64,000 nt of DNA, taken from NCBI GenBank assembly GCA_029378245.1, contig JARKIF010000003.1, forward strand, positions 2,666,001 through 2,730,000, written 5' to 3'. A program made the translations under genes and the position numbers. This document shows, piece by piece, positions 23,471-34,894 of this stretch. The DNA comes from Roridomyces roridus. Lineage: Eukaryota > Basidiomycota > Agaricomycetes > Agaricales > Mycenaceae. Position 1 is the first letter of the stretch. Each line of letters starts with the position of its first letter. Under the pieces are notes generated by a model. It saw only the letters and a program-made list of their open reading frames with translations, searched no databases and was not told the origin of the DNA.

Positions 23471-24650
23471 ATGAATTCACTAGACCAGAGCTGGTCTGTC
23501 TATGACTTGTTGATAGACAGACCAGTCGATCTGGGAAATGATCAAAGGGAGGCGCGCGTTTCCTTTTTGGGCGATTTCGGCATGACCTCGTGACTGCCAG
23601 TGCTAGCAATTGGCCAGCAAAGGACCTCCCTTTCCCTTGCTCTCGCCAGCCTCGTGCGCCTCAGCCCAACGACTGGGCCCGTCAACATCCGAGTCCTCCT
23701 CAAACTCGCTGGAGACCACTCTCAGAAATCCACGGCCCCACCCACAAGAGCAAGGCGAGCGCGACCAGCCCAATACCACTGGTCACTCCATCCGTATTCG
23801 ACCCACACCATAATCCTCACCTCTTTGCGACTCCACGCCCGAATAGTCGCCGGAGCAGACATGCCGAGTCCGAACGTGAGGGCAGAACGGGCTTGAGATG
23901 GATGACTTCCGAGGCCAGGTGAAGGTGCGTGCCCATTCGTGCTCATTCTATCCGAGGCCGCTAACCACAGTACTCCCTCGCGAAGGCTACCTTTCTACAT
24001 ATCGCGTTGATGTCACTCTCGCCGTGGCCTTCCACTCCATCCACCGGACCCACACTTCCCGCCACCTGGCTTCGCCCTACTCACGCACTACCTCGCCTGC
24101 GCGCAGGCCGCCTGAACCGCACATTGCACGCCAGCTCTCCTCTCCTTCCCACTCCCTATCGACGCCGCCGTGCCGGCTATTAACCAGTCCCACACACACT
24201 CGGAGTCAAGATCGCCAAGTCAAGATCGCGAGTCAAGATCACGACTCTTCGTTGCCACTGCTTGCGTACTCCCTCGGAACGCCACCATCGAATGTCGAAA
24301 TGGTACGCGTCTCCCTAGCCAGACAGCCTTCCTGCCTATCTAGGCCGACCGCAGTGCTGGATTCCCTTTCCTTCTTTCCCACTTGTCTTGTATTGTACCT
24401 TTACTACCGCCAATTTATACCTGCAAACCTGACTCCTAGTGTATTTGAGAGTTTCTCAGAGTATATACAACATGAATTCCAGCCTGCAGACGTTGCAATG
24501 AGCGGAAACGACCCATTCGATGTGGGACACGTGACAATGCCGAAATCGCCCAAAAAGGAAACGCGCGCCTCCCTTTGATCATTTCCCAGATCGACCAGTC
24601 TGTCTATCGACATATCATAGACAGACTGGTCTCGAGTCTATGAATTCACT
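23471..24650. mobile_element. Mutator-like non-autonomous element, 1158 bp, with 11-bp target duplication
   Basis: The element is 23482-24639, flanked by a perfect 11-bp direct repeat ATGAATTCACT (23471-23481 and 24640-24650). Terminal inverted repeats are about 100 bp long (23482-23586 and 24533-24639) and share GGGAGGCGCGCGTTTCC and TTTTTGGGCGATTTCGGCAT. Long terminal repeats with 9-11-bp target duplication fit Mutator-like elements. Each terminal repeat holds its own hairpin (TGTCTAT ... ATAGACA). The interior has an open frame 23898-24578 (+) of about 226 codons without a recognised domain, rich in Ser, Pro and Arg; it may be non-coding or captured DNA. Confidence 0.8.
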
Positions 24651-24897
24651 TTTCCCGTATATCTTTCGAGTGTGATGAGCATGTTTTGACTGGTGTACGA
24701 CGGGGATTGACGACTGCTAGCAGCTTGTGGTCAGCTACTTGGACCAGCTGGCGCCCATGAAAGCTGGATCCAGTATGGACCCATTAAAGATGAAAGCTGG
24801 TACACACCCGACTACCATCCGGATACCATCCGTCAGCAACATCGGGTACACATCTCGCGCCCAGCTGCCGGTCAGCTGGGCGCACTCTGGCGGTGTA

Positions 24898-25539
24898 CTG
24901 TATTCAGCCGGATTTTCACGTTGTGCAAGGCCCTATTTCAAGATCAAGGCCACCAAAGAGCCGTGGCCAAACGGTGGTGGAAGTTCTTCGACCCTGATAG
25001 GGTGTGAGGTGGTCACAGTCACCTTGCCTGTGTCATTGGGGCAGTCCTTAGGATTGGAAGAGTTGCCCTATACATGCTTGAGACCTCTCATTAAAGACTA
25101 CTGGCAGGCCATGGGCACCTTTGCCATGTTAGTGGTCACCACTTCATTGACCAAGGGCTTCACAACCAACCCACTTGAGATCGGATTTTTGGGCCCAGAA
25201 TTGCTCAACAGACATCAAGCTATCATCCAGTCCAATTTCCAGTTGCACCTGCAGCATTAAGTCCAGATAAAAGATCAAACACACGGATTTGATGGAAACG
25301 AGATTTTAAAATGGATCACTTTCATTTTTGTGATCGCTCTGCTTTAGCAAGGAGAGGGTCAGGCAACTCAATATTTTACGGGTATATACTAGACCCTGTA
25401 AGCTTCCTTTGAAGACCTTAACATTGCCCAGAAGTGGCATGGCTGTGAAGCAATGCATCAAACAATTTCGAACTACGCGTGATCCATTACTTTTTCCGAG
25501 TCAGTGTACATCCGATAAAAAAGTATACATCTTCGAAGT
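24898..25539. other. Intergenic repeat-derived DNA
   Basis: A plus-strand open frame runs out of the inverted repeat to 25260 (blocks such as TKEPWPNGGGSSSTLIG and MLVVTTSLTKGFTTNP). Half of its N-terminus is repeat sequence and no domain is recognised, so I treat it as repeat-derived. Confidence 0.4.
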
Positions 25540-26909
25540 TCATGCGTTCCCAGCGATACTGCTCTTCCACGTATGTGCCGACTCGAATCCGTTTTTGCCC
25601 GTCTGGTCTGTATCGTCGTCAGTCAGTCACTTGAGATGAGAATGAACACAAAAAGGAACGCACAATCCCTAATCGTCTGCTGTATCTCCTCGTTCGTGTT
25701 CATCACAAACGGTCCATACTGAACGATTGGCTCGTCGATGGGTTCTGCGGCGGCCTAGAGAGGAATGAACAGCGGGAAGCATGATGTAAGAACAAAACGC
25801 ACGAGCATAAACTCGGTATCCGGCGACGCTGATTTCAAACGCACACCCGTCTCGGTACTATCCGCGGATAGCACGAGGGTGTGGTACTCCTCCTGGGGGA
25901 GGGTCTCGTTCCCAATTACCAGCCGGCCTTTTAGAATATAGATGAAGGCCGTCCATCCAGAGGCTGCCGTTGAATAGATTGATCAGATTTCGGTGCATAG
26001 AGTGGTAAGAATAAGAATACGCACGCAAATCCTGGAACACGTCGACACCCTCCTTGTCGAACGTATAATGGAAGTACCAGCACCCGCCGAGTGGGCGGAC
26101 CGGGGACTCGACGCCATGGCTCAGTCCGCTGATGACCTTGACCTTGACACCCCCGTCTGGCCCGGCGGGGTAGGCGGTGGGGATATTTGTGGGACCGAGC
26201 TCCTGGTACGAGGGTTCGACCATTTTGAACTGCTTGGGTAGGTTGACCCAGAGTTGGAGGCCGATGGGGTAGGGGAGGTCAGGGTCATGGGCGGGCATTT
26301 CAGAGTGCATGATCCCGCGGCCCTGCGGTCCGATATTAGGGAGAGATTTGGAGAGGAGAAGGAGAGAGTACGCACGGCTACCATCCATTGGACACCGCCG
26401 GCTTCGATTCGGCCTTTGTGGCCCATCGAGTCTTCGTGGTCGCTCGCACTGTAATGCATGGGTTGTATGCTCGACATTGAACAAGAGTACAACTAACCCT
26501 TGGAGCATCTATCGGTGTTTGTCAGTATAAGGACTGACAACGCAGTTCAGCACGTACATAAGTCACCGTCGACTGTCCGCGATGCGGATGGTCAGGGAAG
26601 CCTCCCTGCCTCCTAAATACTCCGTTAAAAGACTGAATAGCCACACTGAGAGAGACGACATACACATGGAAATGGTCCAACATCAAGAATGGGGTCAGAT
26701 TCCGGACTGCAGTAGTCGATTTAGGTGCAAGAATATGAGACTCGAGGGAAAGACACGCACGACCGGCTGTCCCGATACTTCTGCGGACTGAACCCCCCGT
26801 CAAAACCACTGTCGTTTCAAGCAAGAAAACAACCCATACCAATTGCACCGACGCCTTCGGGCGTTTCGACAGCCAGCACTTTCTTGGTGACCGAACGGGT
26901 GATGGACAT
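25540..26909 (-). CDS. Pirin family protein (bicupin)
   Basis: The exons read [101 protein letters not shown] and a last exon ending [13 protein letters not shown] with TGA at 25540. The metal-binding HPHRG, the later His and the HSEMP segment are all present. Pirins are iron-binding cupins of the nucleus or cytoplasm, with proposed roles in transcription or quercetinase-like activity. At least six short introns are needed. An in-frame Met at 27005 would add a hydrophobic leader; I prefer 26909, where family similarity starts. The gene is complete and shows no breaks. Confidence 0.88.
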
Positions 26910-27220
26910 GCTGTTTCTCGAGAGTAGGGTGTTAGGGGTGGAAAAGTAGGCTGCGAGAGAGAAGATGAGGAGTGAAACAGCCCAAAAGGCGCCTTTAAAG
27001 GGCATACAAGGTGGTGGTCGTGAGTAAGCAGCAAGTGTAAATGCCCACACGTCATGACGGTCACGTGCGAGGAGTACCATATTTGGAAGTACTACGCTCA
27101 CGATATGAGTAAGATGTTGTGGGTCGGTCAGAGAGACTAGGTAAGATCGGAACACCGATTTTCAGATGTGAATAATGCAGGCGGTTGACTCGTACAACGA
27201 ATTACTAGTCTTTTTGGACT

Positions 27221-28818
27221 TCAATGCCGACGAGGAGCAGGAATACGCTCCCTCGCCCACCGAACGACATCAACACGGGCATTAACCAGCGGGTCAAATG
27301 GCGCAAACTCCCACTGTCCGTACCTCTGCTCATTTTGGTCCAGGCGGGGCGCATACATCGCCGCGGCTGCGAGGGATAGGTAGGTATGGTATGGATCTGA
27401 GTTCAAATCAGCCTGCATCTCGATAAAATGCAAGATTATATGCGTATGTAGATGAAAATGAAAACTGACCAGGATGCTGCCCTGGCGTCTTGGCAATACC
27501 ACCGAATCGAAATTGGCACGAAGCAATGAATTGCGTGAATTCATGGGCGTTGAGCTTGTCTTGTGCGCCGAGGATCTGGGCGGGCATCGTTCATGAATTG
27601 TGTAGTATTTACTAAATAGATGAGGCTAGAGCTCACCTGAAGTGCCGCTCCTCCCCAAAAACAATAACACGCATCGGGTGCTTTACCCGTCCTTCCGCGA
27701 AATCCACCCGAGAGCGAGTCCTGGCTGTGGATGAGCCAGTGCTCGGAGCGCACTCGTTCCGCGGTTGTGAGTCGGGGCCGCGGAGCTGGTGGCGCGAGAC
27801 GCAGAGCCGCGATCGCAAGATATGTGGTTCCCGCTGTCGGATAAGTACGTAGGTTAGCAAGTGCACTTGAGTATTGCTTGAGTAGGAATAGAATGGAATG
27901 GAATTCACCTTGTGCTTCGCAGGAGGGAAGTTGGCCGTAACCGCCTTCGTAAGTCTGCGGGAGATGAGAGAAGGTCAGACTAAAATAATAGCCGCGGCGC
28001 AGGCTGGGACACGTACGCGGCAAGAGCCGATGAAGCTGATAGCGCGTTCGACGTTGATTGAACTAAAATCGCCGAGGAGCGAGCAGATGCAGAATGCACA
28101 ATAGAGATTGCGGAGGTCCGAGTCGCCACCGCCAAAGGGCATTGAGGAGAAGCTGTGGTGCTGTGAATATATGAAGTCGCAGATAAAATTGAACGACGAA
28201 CCTGCCGTCTTTATTCTGGCATGCACCGAGGAAGTGAAGGAGGCCTGGACGATTCAAACGGGTAAAATCGTCCCGGAGAATAGCGAGAGAGAGCAGGGCG
28301 GTGTATGTCATGATTATATGCGGAGGATCTTGTTCGCATGGGACCTATTTTAGCTAAGGTTCAATGGACAAAGGAGAGCCAGGAACGCGGAGTACTGCTG
28401 GTCTGGCGTTGCTGCTGCTACTACTCATGAATGGACCAGGCTTGAACCCAGTTCCATACCGTCCAGCTTCGGACAGAAATAAGATAATGAATGCCTGAGA
28501 AAAGAACCAGAACCCACCGACATATTGTTCCCAAATCCACGTCCGCCAGGATGTACGGTCCGTCTCGCTCGTTTCGGTCTGCAGAACGCCAAGAACGTCC
28601 AGCGATCCGACACAGTAAAAGACAATAGCCATGCTGCACACCGTTTAATCGGTTTATTCGGTTTATTGTAGTTTGTACACGGACCGCGACGCGTCGAGGC
28701 TCACCATAGACCCCGGTAGATTCGCGAGGGCGTGTTTCACGTATGCGACGTGTGCGGAGCGAGCGAGCGGGGGTAGTGGATGTGGGACGTCCATTGCTGG
28801 TCGATGAGTAGCTGGCAT
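27221..28818 (-). CDS. Geranylgeranyltransferase type I beta subunit
   Basis: Exon blocks: YVKHALANLPGSM, YCVGSLDVLGVLQTETSE, MTYTALLSLAILRDDFTRLN, DSDLRNLYCAFCICSLLGDF, TYEGGYGQLPSCEAQG, GGFRGRTGKAPDACYCFWGG and DPYHTYLSLAAAAMYAPRLD, ending VRWARERIPAPRRH at 27221. The D/C pair in PDACYCFW and the H in DPYHTY are the zinc ligands of prenyltransferase beta subunits, in the usual alpha-alpha barrel repeats. The enzyme attaches geranylgeranyl to CaaX proteins such as Rho and Cdc42 together with an alpha subunit. The start is the Met at 28818 or 28794. All introns are short GT-AG. Confidence 0.88.
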
Positions 28819-30175
28819 GCATACTCTGTTATAACCGGTCGACACAAAGGCTCGGACAATTTCATCCGGCGATCATCAGCAGCAATTATGAAGGGTTGGG
28901 AACCCATCGGGACAGTGCGCCAAGCTGGCGGCTCAGACTTGACAGAGAGCAAGGGAGTGTGTATGTGCAACGGGAGGACGAGCCGGAGTTTCCCTGTCAA
29001 CGATGACTGCAAAGATGGTGTCACCCGCGCGAGGCTTTCATGCTTTTGTGCTTCCAATCCCGGCGTCGACGGCGAAATCCAGCCTGCTTGCGTGCGGAAA
29101 TCCGCGGGTGGTTCCCCGTCGCCGTGGACGTCAGTCAGTCGAGACGATCACCAGCGCAGGCAGCGATGGAGAGTGTCGATACAGGACGGGATCGCATCGA
29201 TGCAAGGGATGTATCTCCCAGAAAAAGAGACGCAGTCGGTCATTTGACTGTTTCGGAGGCTTTATTTCTGCCAGCAGGGTCGTCCTTGCTTCCAGGATAA
29301 GACCCAAGATAGTTGTGGGTGTGGGGCCGAGAGATACTTTGGCTGATGGAAATCCAGTTGCCAGACGAGTCTGAGGATTCCGTGTAAATGGGTGTCGATC
29401 CGCCGCGTGAGTGGCTTCTCATCCCGCGTTTACCCTTCACAGTGAAAGTTGTGTGTAGGCTGCTTGAAGAAGTCCAGGGCTTCAGTTTTGCAATTACCAT
29501 CCTTCTTCGGCGTCCCTTGATCTAGAGACCACGGTGACAAGCGCTCTTCGGATAAGCGAGTACATAGTTATGCACAAGGAGCGAGGAGAGGGAAGGAGGA
29601 GCACTGAAGTTGATCGGTCATCTCGGAGGAAATTCGACGTGATCGCGTGATCCTCCATCATATGCCCAGCGCCCTCGTCTCCGTTTTTCAAAGTGGTGAC
29701 TTCACGGCCGATAGCAAGGCCCAGCCAAGGCCCAGCAAAGACGCAGCTTCAAATCCTGACACCCCCAATCTAACCTGCTCCAACTGGTCAAGCATGTGCG
29801 AAGATTGTCGTTTCGGAAATATTTGAAATGCCAGTGGTAAGCGCGTTACCATGCGCCTTATCATCAACTAACGCAGAAAAGTGGGCCTTGAGCTTGCTGG
29901 CTTCGTGTCACAGCTGGCCGCATTCGTTTGAAAATCCCGCTTTAGCGCCACCGACTGCACTGCTGACCGACCCGTCATGCGATTCGAAGAAACGACTCTT
30001 CTCAATTCAACGGTCCCTTGTCGGCATCGGTTATCTGTGTTTTATCACAACCCGCCGTACCACGCCGTACGCGTTCACATGGTCCCAAGCGAGTTTGTCG
30101 TGATTGCCACAATGTGCCACCAGTATAAGACAAGAGAAGGCTCCACCCCGACGCACCAGCAGCCCTTCGCCCGCC
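28819..30175. other. Intergenic region
   Basis: There are short open frames on both strands (for example 29240-29500 minus, with a Ser/Gly-rich product) but none with a domain I recognise. It separates two divergently transcribed genes, so both promoters lie here. A TATA-like GTATAAGA sits at about 30123, some 50 bp before the hexosaminidase start. Confidence 0.4.
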
Positions 30176-32295
30176 ATGAAGCTCTCTGTGCTCACCTTGT
30201 CCGCTCTTTTACCTTCAGCCTTTGCGCTGTGGCCCCTCCCGACCAGTATGTCACGCCGATTACTCCATTTCCGGGATGCTGATATTTTCAAGGCTACACG
30301 AACGGGACGACTCCCCTGCGGCTCAGCCCTTTCTTCGACATTAAACTCAACGTCCACAATGCCCCAGCTGACCTCGTCGCCGCTGTTGCCCGCGCCAAAG
30401 GGTTCTTGAAAACCGACAAGCTGCAGGCGCTCGTCGTCGACCGTGGTGCCTCGTCCGCACAGGCCATCTCCAAGGCCAAGACTCTGCCCTCGCTCACCAT
30501 CTCTCTCAACACCAACGGTGCCGTCAAGAGCATCTCCGAGGAGGCTATTGCGCCCATCGACAGCCGCGTTGAGAGCTATACCCTCACGGTGCCTGCCGAT
30601 GGCTCCGGCGCTGTCCTCAAGGCCAACTCGACTCTTGGCCTCTACCGCGGCCTCACCACCTTTGGCCAGCTCTGGTACGAATGGGATGGATCCACGTACT
30701 CGCTTTCCGCCCCGATTCAGATCTCTGATTCTCCCGCCTACGTGCGTGCTGTCTTGCTCTTCTCCTGTTCCGTTGCTGATTCTCCATGACGTCTAGCCCT
30801 ACCGCGGCTTCATGATGGACACTGCCCGCAACTAGTGCGTCATTCTCTTCTCCTATCTGACGTGTTCTGACCGCTTGTCGTAGCTACCCCGTCGAGGACA
30901 TCCTGCGCACCCTGGATGCTATGAGCTGGGTCAAGGTGCGTCGAGTACATATATTTTCCTCGAGAGCCCTCCATAACAACGTTTTTCAGCTCAACACCCT
31001 CCACTGGCACATCGTCGACAGTCAGAGTTTCCCTCTCGTCATCCCGGGCTACACCGTTCTCTCCGAGAAGGGTGCCTACAACGCCGCTTCCGTTTACACG
31101 TCTGCGGACGTGAAGAAGGTCGTCGCTTATGCCGCAGCTGTACGTACTCCCCGCCCTACTTGTCCCGCGCTAACGGAATCCGCAGCGCGGTATCGACGTC
31201 CTTCCCGAGATCGACACCCCTGGACACACTGCGGTCATCTCCAAGGCGTTCCCCGAGTACATTGCGTGCAATGAGGCGACCCCTTGGGCGTCCTTTGCCA
31301 ACGAGCCCCCTGCCGGCCAGCTCCGTCTTGCCGATGAGAAGACGAGCCAGTTCACCGCTGCCATGCTCAAGGCTGTTGCGACCATGTTCCCCAGCACACT
31401 CTTCTCGACTGGCGGTGATGAGATTAACCAGAAGTGAGTGGATGCGTTTCCATTTCTCGTGTCTGGATCTGACGAATGGGGATAGCTGCTACACCCAGGA
31501 CACTGAGACCCAGGCGTCGCTCGCGGCGAGCAACAAGACGTTCCTGCAGGCGTTGGATACTTTCACTCGGGTGAACCACGCGGCGCTGCGCACCGAGGGA
31601 AAGACCGCCGTGGTCTGGGAGGGTATGTCTCCGTCTGATCTCACTATGCGTTTTCGCTGACACAGGCGCTCCAGAGATGGTCCTGGATAACCCGGTGACC
31701 CTCGCCAACGACACCCTCGTCTTGTGAGCTCCCATCCCTCTCTGCAGCGCGCATGATGGCTGACGACTCGTTAGGGTTTGGGTTTCCTCCGCCAACGTTG
31801 CTGCCGTTGCTGCCACCGGCCACCGTCTCGTCCACGCCGCCTCGGACTACTTCTACCTCGACTGCGGACACGGTGCCTGGGTCGGCGACTTCCCCACTGG
31901 TAACTCGTGGTGTGACCCCTTCAAGAGCTGGCAACATGTACGTCTTCTCCCTTTCCCTCCCTACGTCCACCCCCAAGTACTTACTGATGCTCTGCCAGGC
32001 CTACACCTTCGACCCCGTAGCCAACCTCACGACCACCGAGGCTGACCTCGTCCTCGGCGGACAGAGTCTCCTCTGGGCCGAGCAGAGCAGCCGGGAGAGC
32101 CTCGACGCTACCATCTGGCCGCGCGCTGCCTCCACTGCCGAGCTCTTCTGGAGTGGTCCGGGCGGTGACGTCCAGAAGGCGCTTCCCCGTCTGCATGAGG
32201 CCGTTTACCGCTTCCGGACTCGTGGCGTTGCTGCGAATGCGCTGCAGCCCGAGTGGTGTGCGTTGCGTCCGGGGGCTTGCGATCTTACCGCGTAG
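30176..32295 (+). CDS. Beta-N-acetylhexosaminidase, GH20 family, secreted
   Basis: It begins with a signal peptide (MKLSVLTLSALLPSAFA). Nine short introns can be placed in phase: 30246-30292, 30742-30796, 30835-30883, 30936-30989, 31140-31185, 31434-31485, 31623-31674, 31724-31774 and 31938-31998. The product has the N-terminal GH20b-like domain and the catalytic barrel with YRGFMMDTARN, LHWHIVDSQSFPL, DVLPEIDTPGHT, the catalytic Asp-Glu pair in STGGDEIN, and the C-terminal QSLLWAEQ and WPRAASTAELFW blocks. It should release terminal GlcNAc from chitin oligomers by substrate-assisted catalysis, in nutrition or wall turnover. It looks intact. Confidence 0.93.
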
Positions 32296-33335
32296 GGGCG
32301 GGGTGGTTATGGTCATTACAAAATAAATGGTGTATCCTACATTTGCAGAGCGCAGGTTAATACTTATCGTATTTATGGGTATATTTTCGAGGAGTCGGAG
32401 CTTGGGGAGTGGCTTGGGCGCATCTTCTGCCTGTCCATCCAGTGGCCTCGATCGCGAGCTCGGGATAACGCGAGTACTTAGCCTCAACGTTAACGTTGCC
32501 TCAACCTCTTTCCAGCACTACTACTCCTCGGTAATGGCCACTCACTCGCGGCGATCATGTCCGAACGTCACCATCAAATATCTTGACTTCTCCCACCATG
32601 TCGTCTCATAAACGAGTGCCCAACGAGCTATGGCTGGAAATATTCCACCTCCTCCGTCGTGACTCCCTGAAAGCCGTCTTTTCCTCTGCCAGGAAGTTCA
32701 CTGCGATATCCCGGGTACTCCTTTTCAGCCAGTTCGTGTTTGAGCCCGACCGGTACGAAATGCATCTCGACGGAGTCCGCCAAATGACCTTCTCCTTGCC
32801 TGTACACAACACCGTTCGACTTGCGTTGGACCGCCTGGAATTGTGGTCCTCCGATGCAATCGCTCCCTTTGTCCGGGAATGCACCATCGCCCCGCGACAG
32901 CGTCTAGGACGTGCGCAAATTGATTTGCCCGACATCGTCATGACCTCGTTCATGGACGCCTTGGCAAAGTTCACTGGTCTCAAGAAGTTCTTTGCGCGTC
33001 GAGTCAACTTTACTCAAGCGGCAGTCGCCCAACTCTGTCGGATCCCGCTCCTGACGGAGGTCGTGATCTCCTACTGTGGATTCGTCCCTGACGATATCAT
33101 CGATACTGTCAACTTGGAATTGCGCACGACGAAGCTCATCCATCACGACAAGGTCGAGGCGCAGGATGAGCGGAATCTGTGGCTCACGATCGTTCATCGT
33201 GGGCATTTACTAGTACGCGAGTTGGAAGCGGGATTGAATGTTAACGCCATGCCAGTGGTCGACACGCTAGCTCACGGCGCAACGTTTCCCAACGTCCACA
33301 AACTACACCTTCTCATTGACTTCTCCACCATGTCC

Positions 33336-34894
33336 CATGTCGCAAAAATCCAAATTGGGAGATAAGCATTTATAAGTGTTTACAGCCCGTATAGGCCGTT
33401 TACAAGGGTATTACAAGTAGTTTATATCTGGCTTGTGAGTGTTTACAACCCATCCTGTCACAGATAACTGTATATGACTTGTTTATGAGTAGGCTGCAAC
33501 CCAGCCCAGGCTCAGAGAGAGAACTGAAGCAAGTATAATCAATTGCCACCGCCTCTGAGGAACCAATCACTGTCTATATAGTAAATAGCCTTCTCCTTAC
33601 GACTCCCGAACGCGTTGATCATGTGGGCACCTCGCACAAAGTACTTGGGTAGCATGAACATCGTCCGCTCCTCGAAAATCCGGCAATTCTCCCACATTGT
33701 GTTTGGCCGCCACCTTGCATCCTTGTAGGTTGAACAAGAGCCACATCCTCCTCACGGCCTGAGGGTAAGGAGCGTCTGAAAAGGTAGAGCGGACAGACGC
33801 CGACACGTCTCGATCATGGTCACGTCGCTCTATGCGGAGTCATAAACGGACAGGTAAAGGTTTTTCGCGGGACGCACTTGGCTCCAGCTCATCCTCCACG
33901 GCCCTCAGGCGATGTTCCAACTCGGATATGCGACGACGAAGAGGTTTTGTAGCGTGGGACTCCCGTACCTTTAAATTAGAGATTGGCCGGAGAGGAAGAC
34001 GACCCTGATCGACAGTATTGGACGGCGGTGCCGCCCGCGGGGCTGACGATGGACGCATCCGAGTCGGTGTCGTACTCAGTCGCCGGGACATGGGTTGTGG
34101 ACGAAATAGAGCGGTGTAGTTTTGGGCGAGCCATGGCAAGACGAGAGGCAGAGGAATGCGTCCGAAAATGGCAAGCCCCACAGTGGAGCTCGGTGAGCTA
34201 TATCAAGCCGTGCCCTGTGACCGGCGTGACGTACCTCTCTTCTTCTCGTCCCACCACCAGTGACCACCCCCATCCCCCATCTCCCTCCAACGCCCCTCCT
34301 CACCAGCCGTATGTCCATCCGCCACAGTGGGGTCGCCCTTGACTGACTGCGCAGTCCGCCACCCTCTTCAGCCGCCGCACTCTTCTTCTCCATCCATCCG
34401 CTCCCGCCCTGCGTGCGTGTCCAGCCTCCCCGTGCATATCTCAACTCACCGTGCTTGACTCGACAGTCTCATAGTATCATCTTAGTCGGAGTGCACTATC
34501 TCTCGGTACGCCTGGCCCTTCCGCCGATGTAGCCATGCGCTAACTTTCCCACCAGCTCCATCTCGCTCCGTCGTTCTCCGTTGCTTCGTAGCCTGTCCTA
34601 GACTCCTAGTGTTGTCTCATCCTGTTAGTATATAGTTTGAATGCAAGTTCTTTGTGCTGCTTTCGTGCATTTCGATGGTGAATGGATGGGAACGGGGAAC
34701 AGGAAGCCATCTGATGAGTCGTCAGTCATATATACAGGCTTATAAAGCCAATAATCACTTATAAGTGCGTATCCACAGACCGGCCGGTTATACTGCTTTA
34801 TCTGCTTTTTCCAGACTTATACGCCCCCCGCTCAGTTTATGAACTTATAGGTCCGTATGACCACTGATAATCCAGTTTGGATTTTTGCGACACA
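33336..34894. mobile_element. TGTCGCAA terminal-inverted-repeat element, copy A (1555 bp)
   Basis: The element is 33338-34892. Both ends read TGTCGCAAAAATCCAAA inward, then differ by a base and become less similar. A CA dinucleotide is duplicated (33336-33337 and 34893-34894). The same terminal motif starts the 4-kb element at 41321. The minus strand inside holds exon-like frames (see 33597-34181). The superfamily is not clear: a 2-bp CA duplication does not fit the TA of Tc1/mariner. Confidence 0.85.
33597..34181 (-). CDS. Possible multi-exon gene carried inside element copy A
   Basis: Two open segments, 34181-33840 and 33806-33597, are separated by a short stretch with a stop. The first has a heptad-like coiled coil (RRRISELEHRLRAVEDELE). 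The second reads NLQGCKVAAKHNVGELPDFR and ends at a stop at 33597. Splice joining is plausible but not fixed. No transposase motif is recognised; this could be a degenerate transposon protein or captured host sequence. Confidence 0.3.

Larger units (their letters stand above)
21287..24897. mobile_element. 3.6-kb segment bounded by hairpin-bearing inverted repeats
   Basis: The left end (21287) reads TACACCGCCAGAGTGCG, and 24897 read on the minus strand gives the same 17 bases. Similarity extends about 150 bp inward (motifs CCAGCTGACC, GATATGTG/GAGATGTG, AAAGCTGGA, AAGATGAAAGCTGG). Each arm contains a palindrome around CAGCTG. A Mutator-like element (23482-24639) lies inside it. No target duplication was found, so it may be one composite element or two solo ends of the same family in opposite orientation. 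No transposase frame was recognised. Confidence 0.5.

Noticed and set aside
32583..33365. A complete 260-residue F-box protein ending at 33365
   Set aside because: The stop lies inside the transposon end; the paralogue and the sequence from 34893 show that the protein continues.
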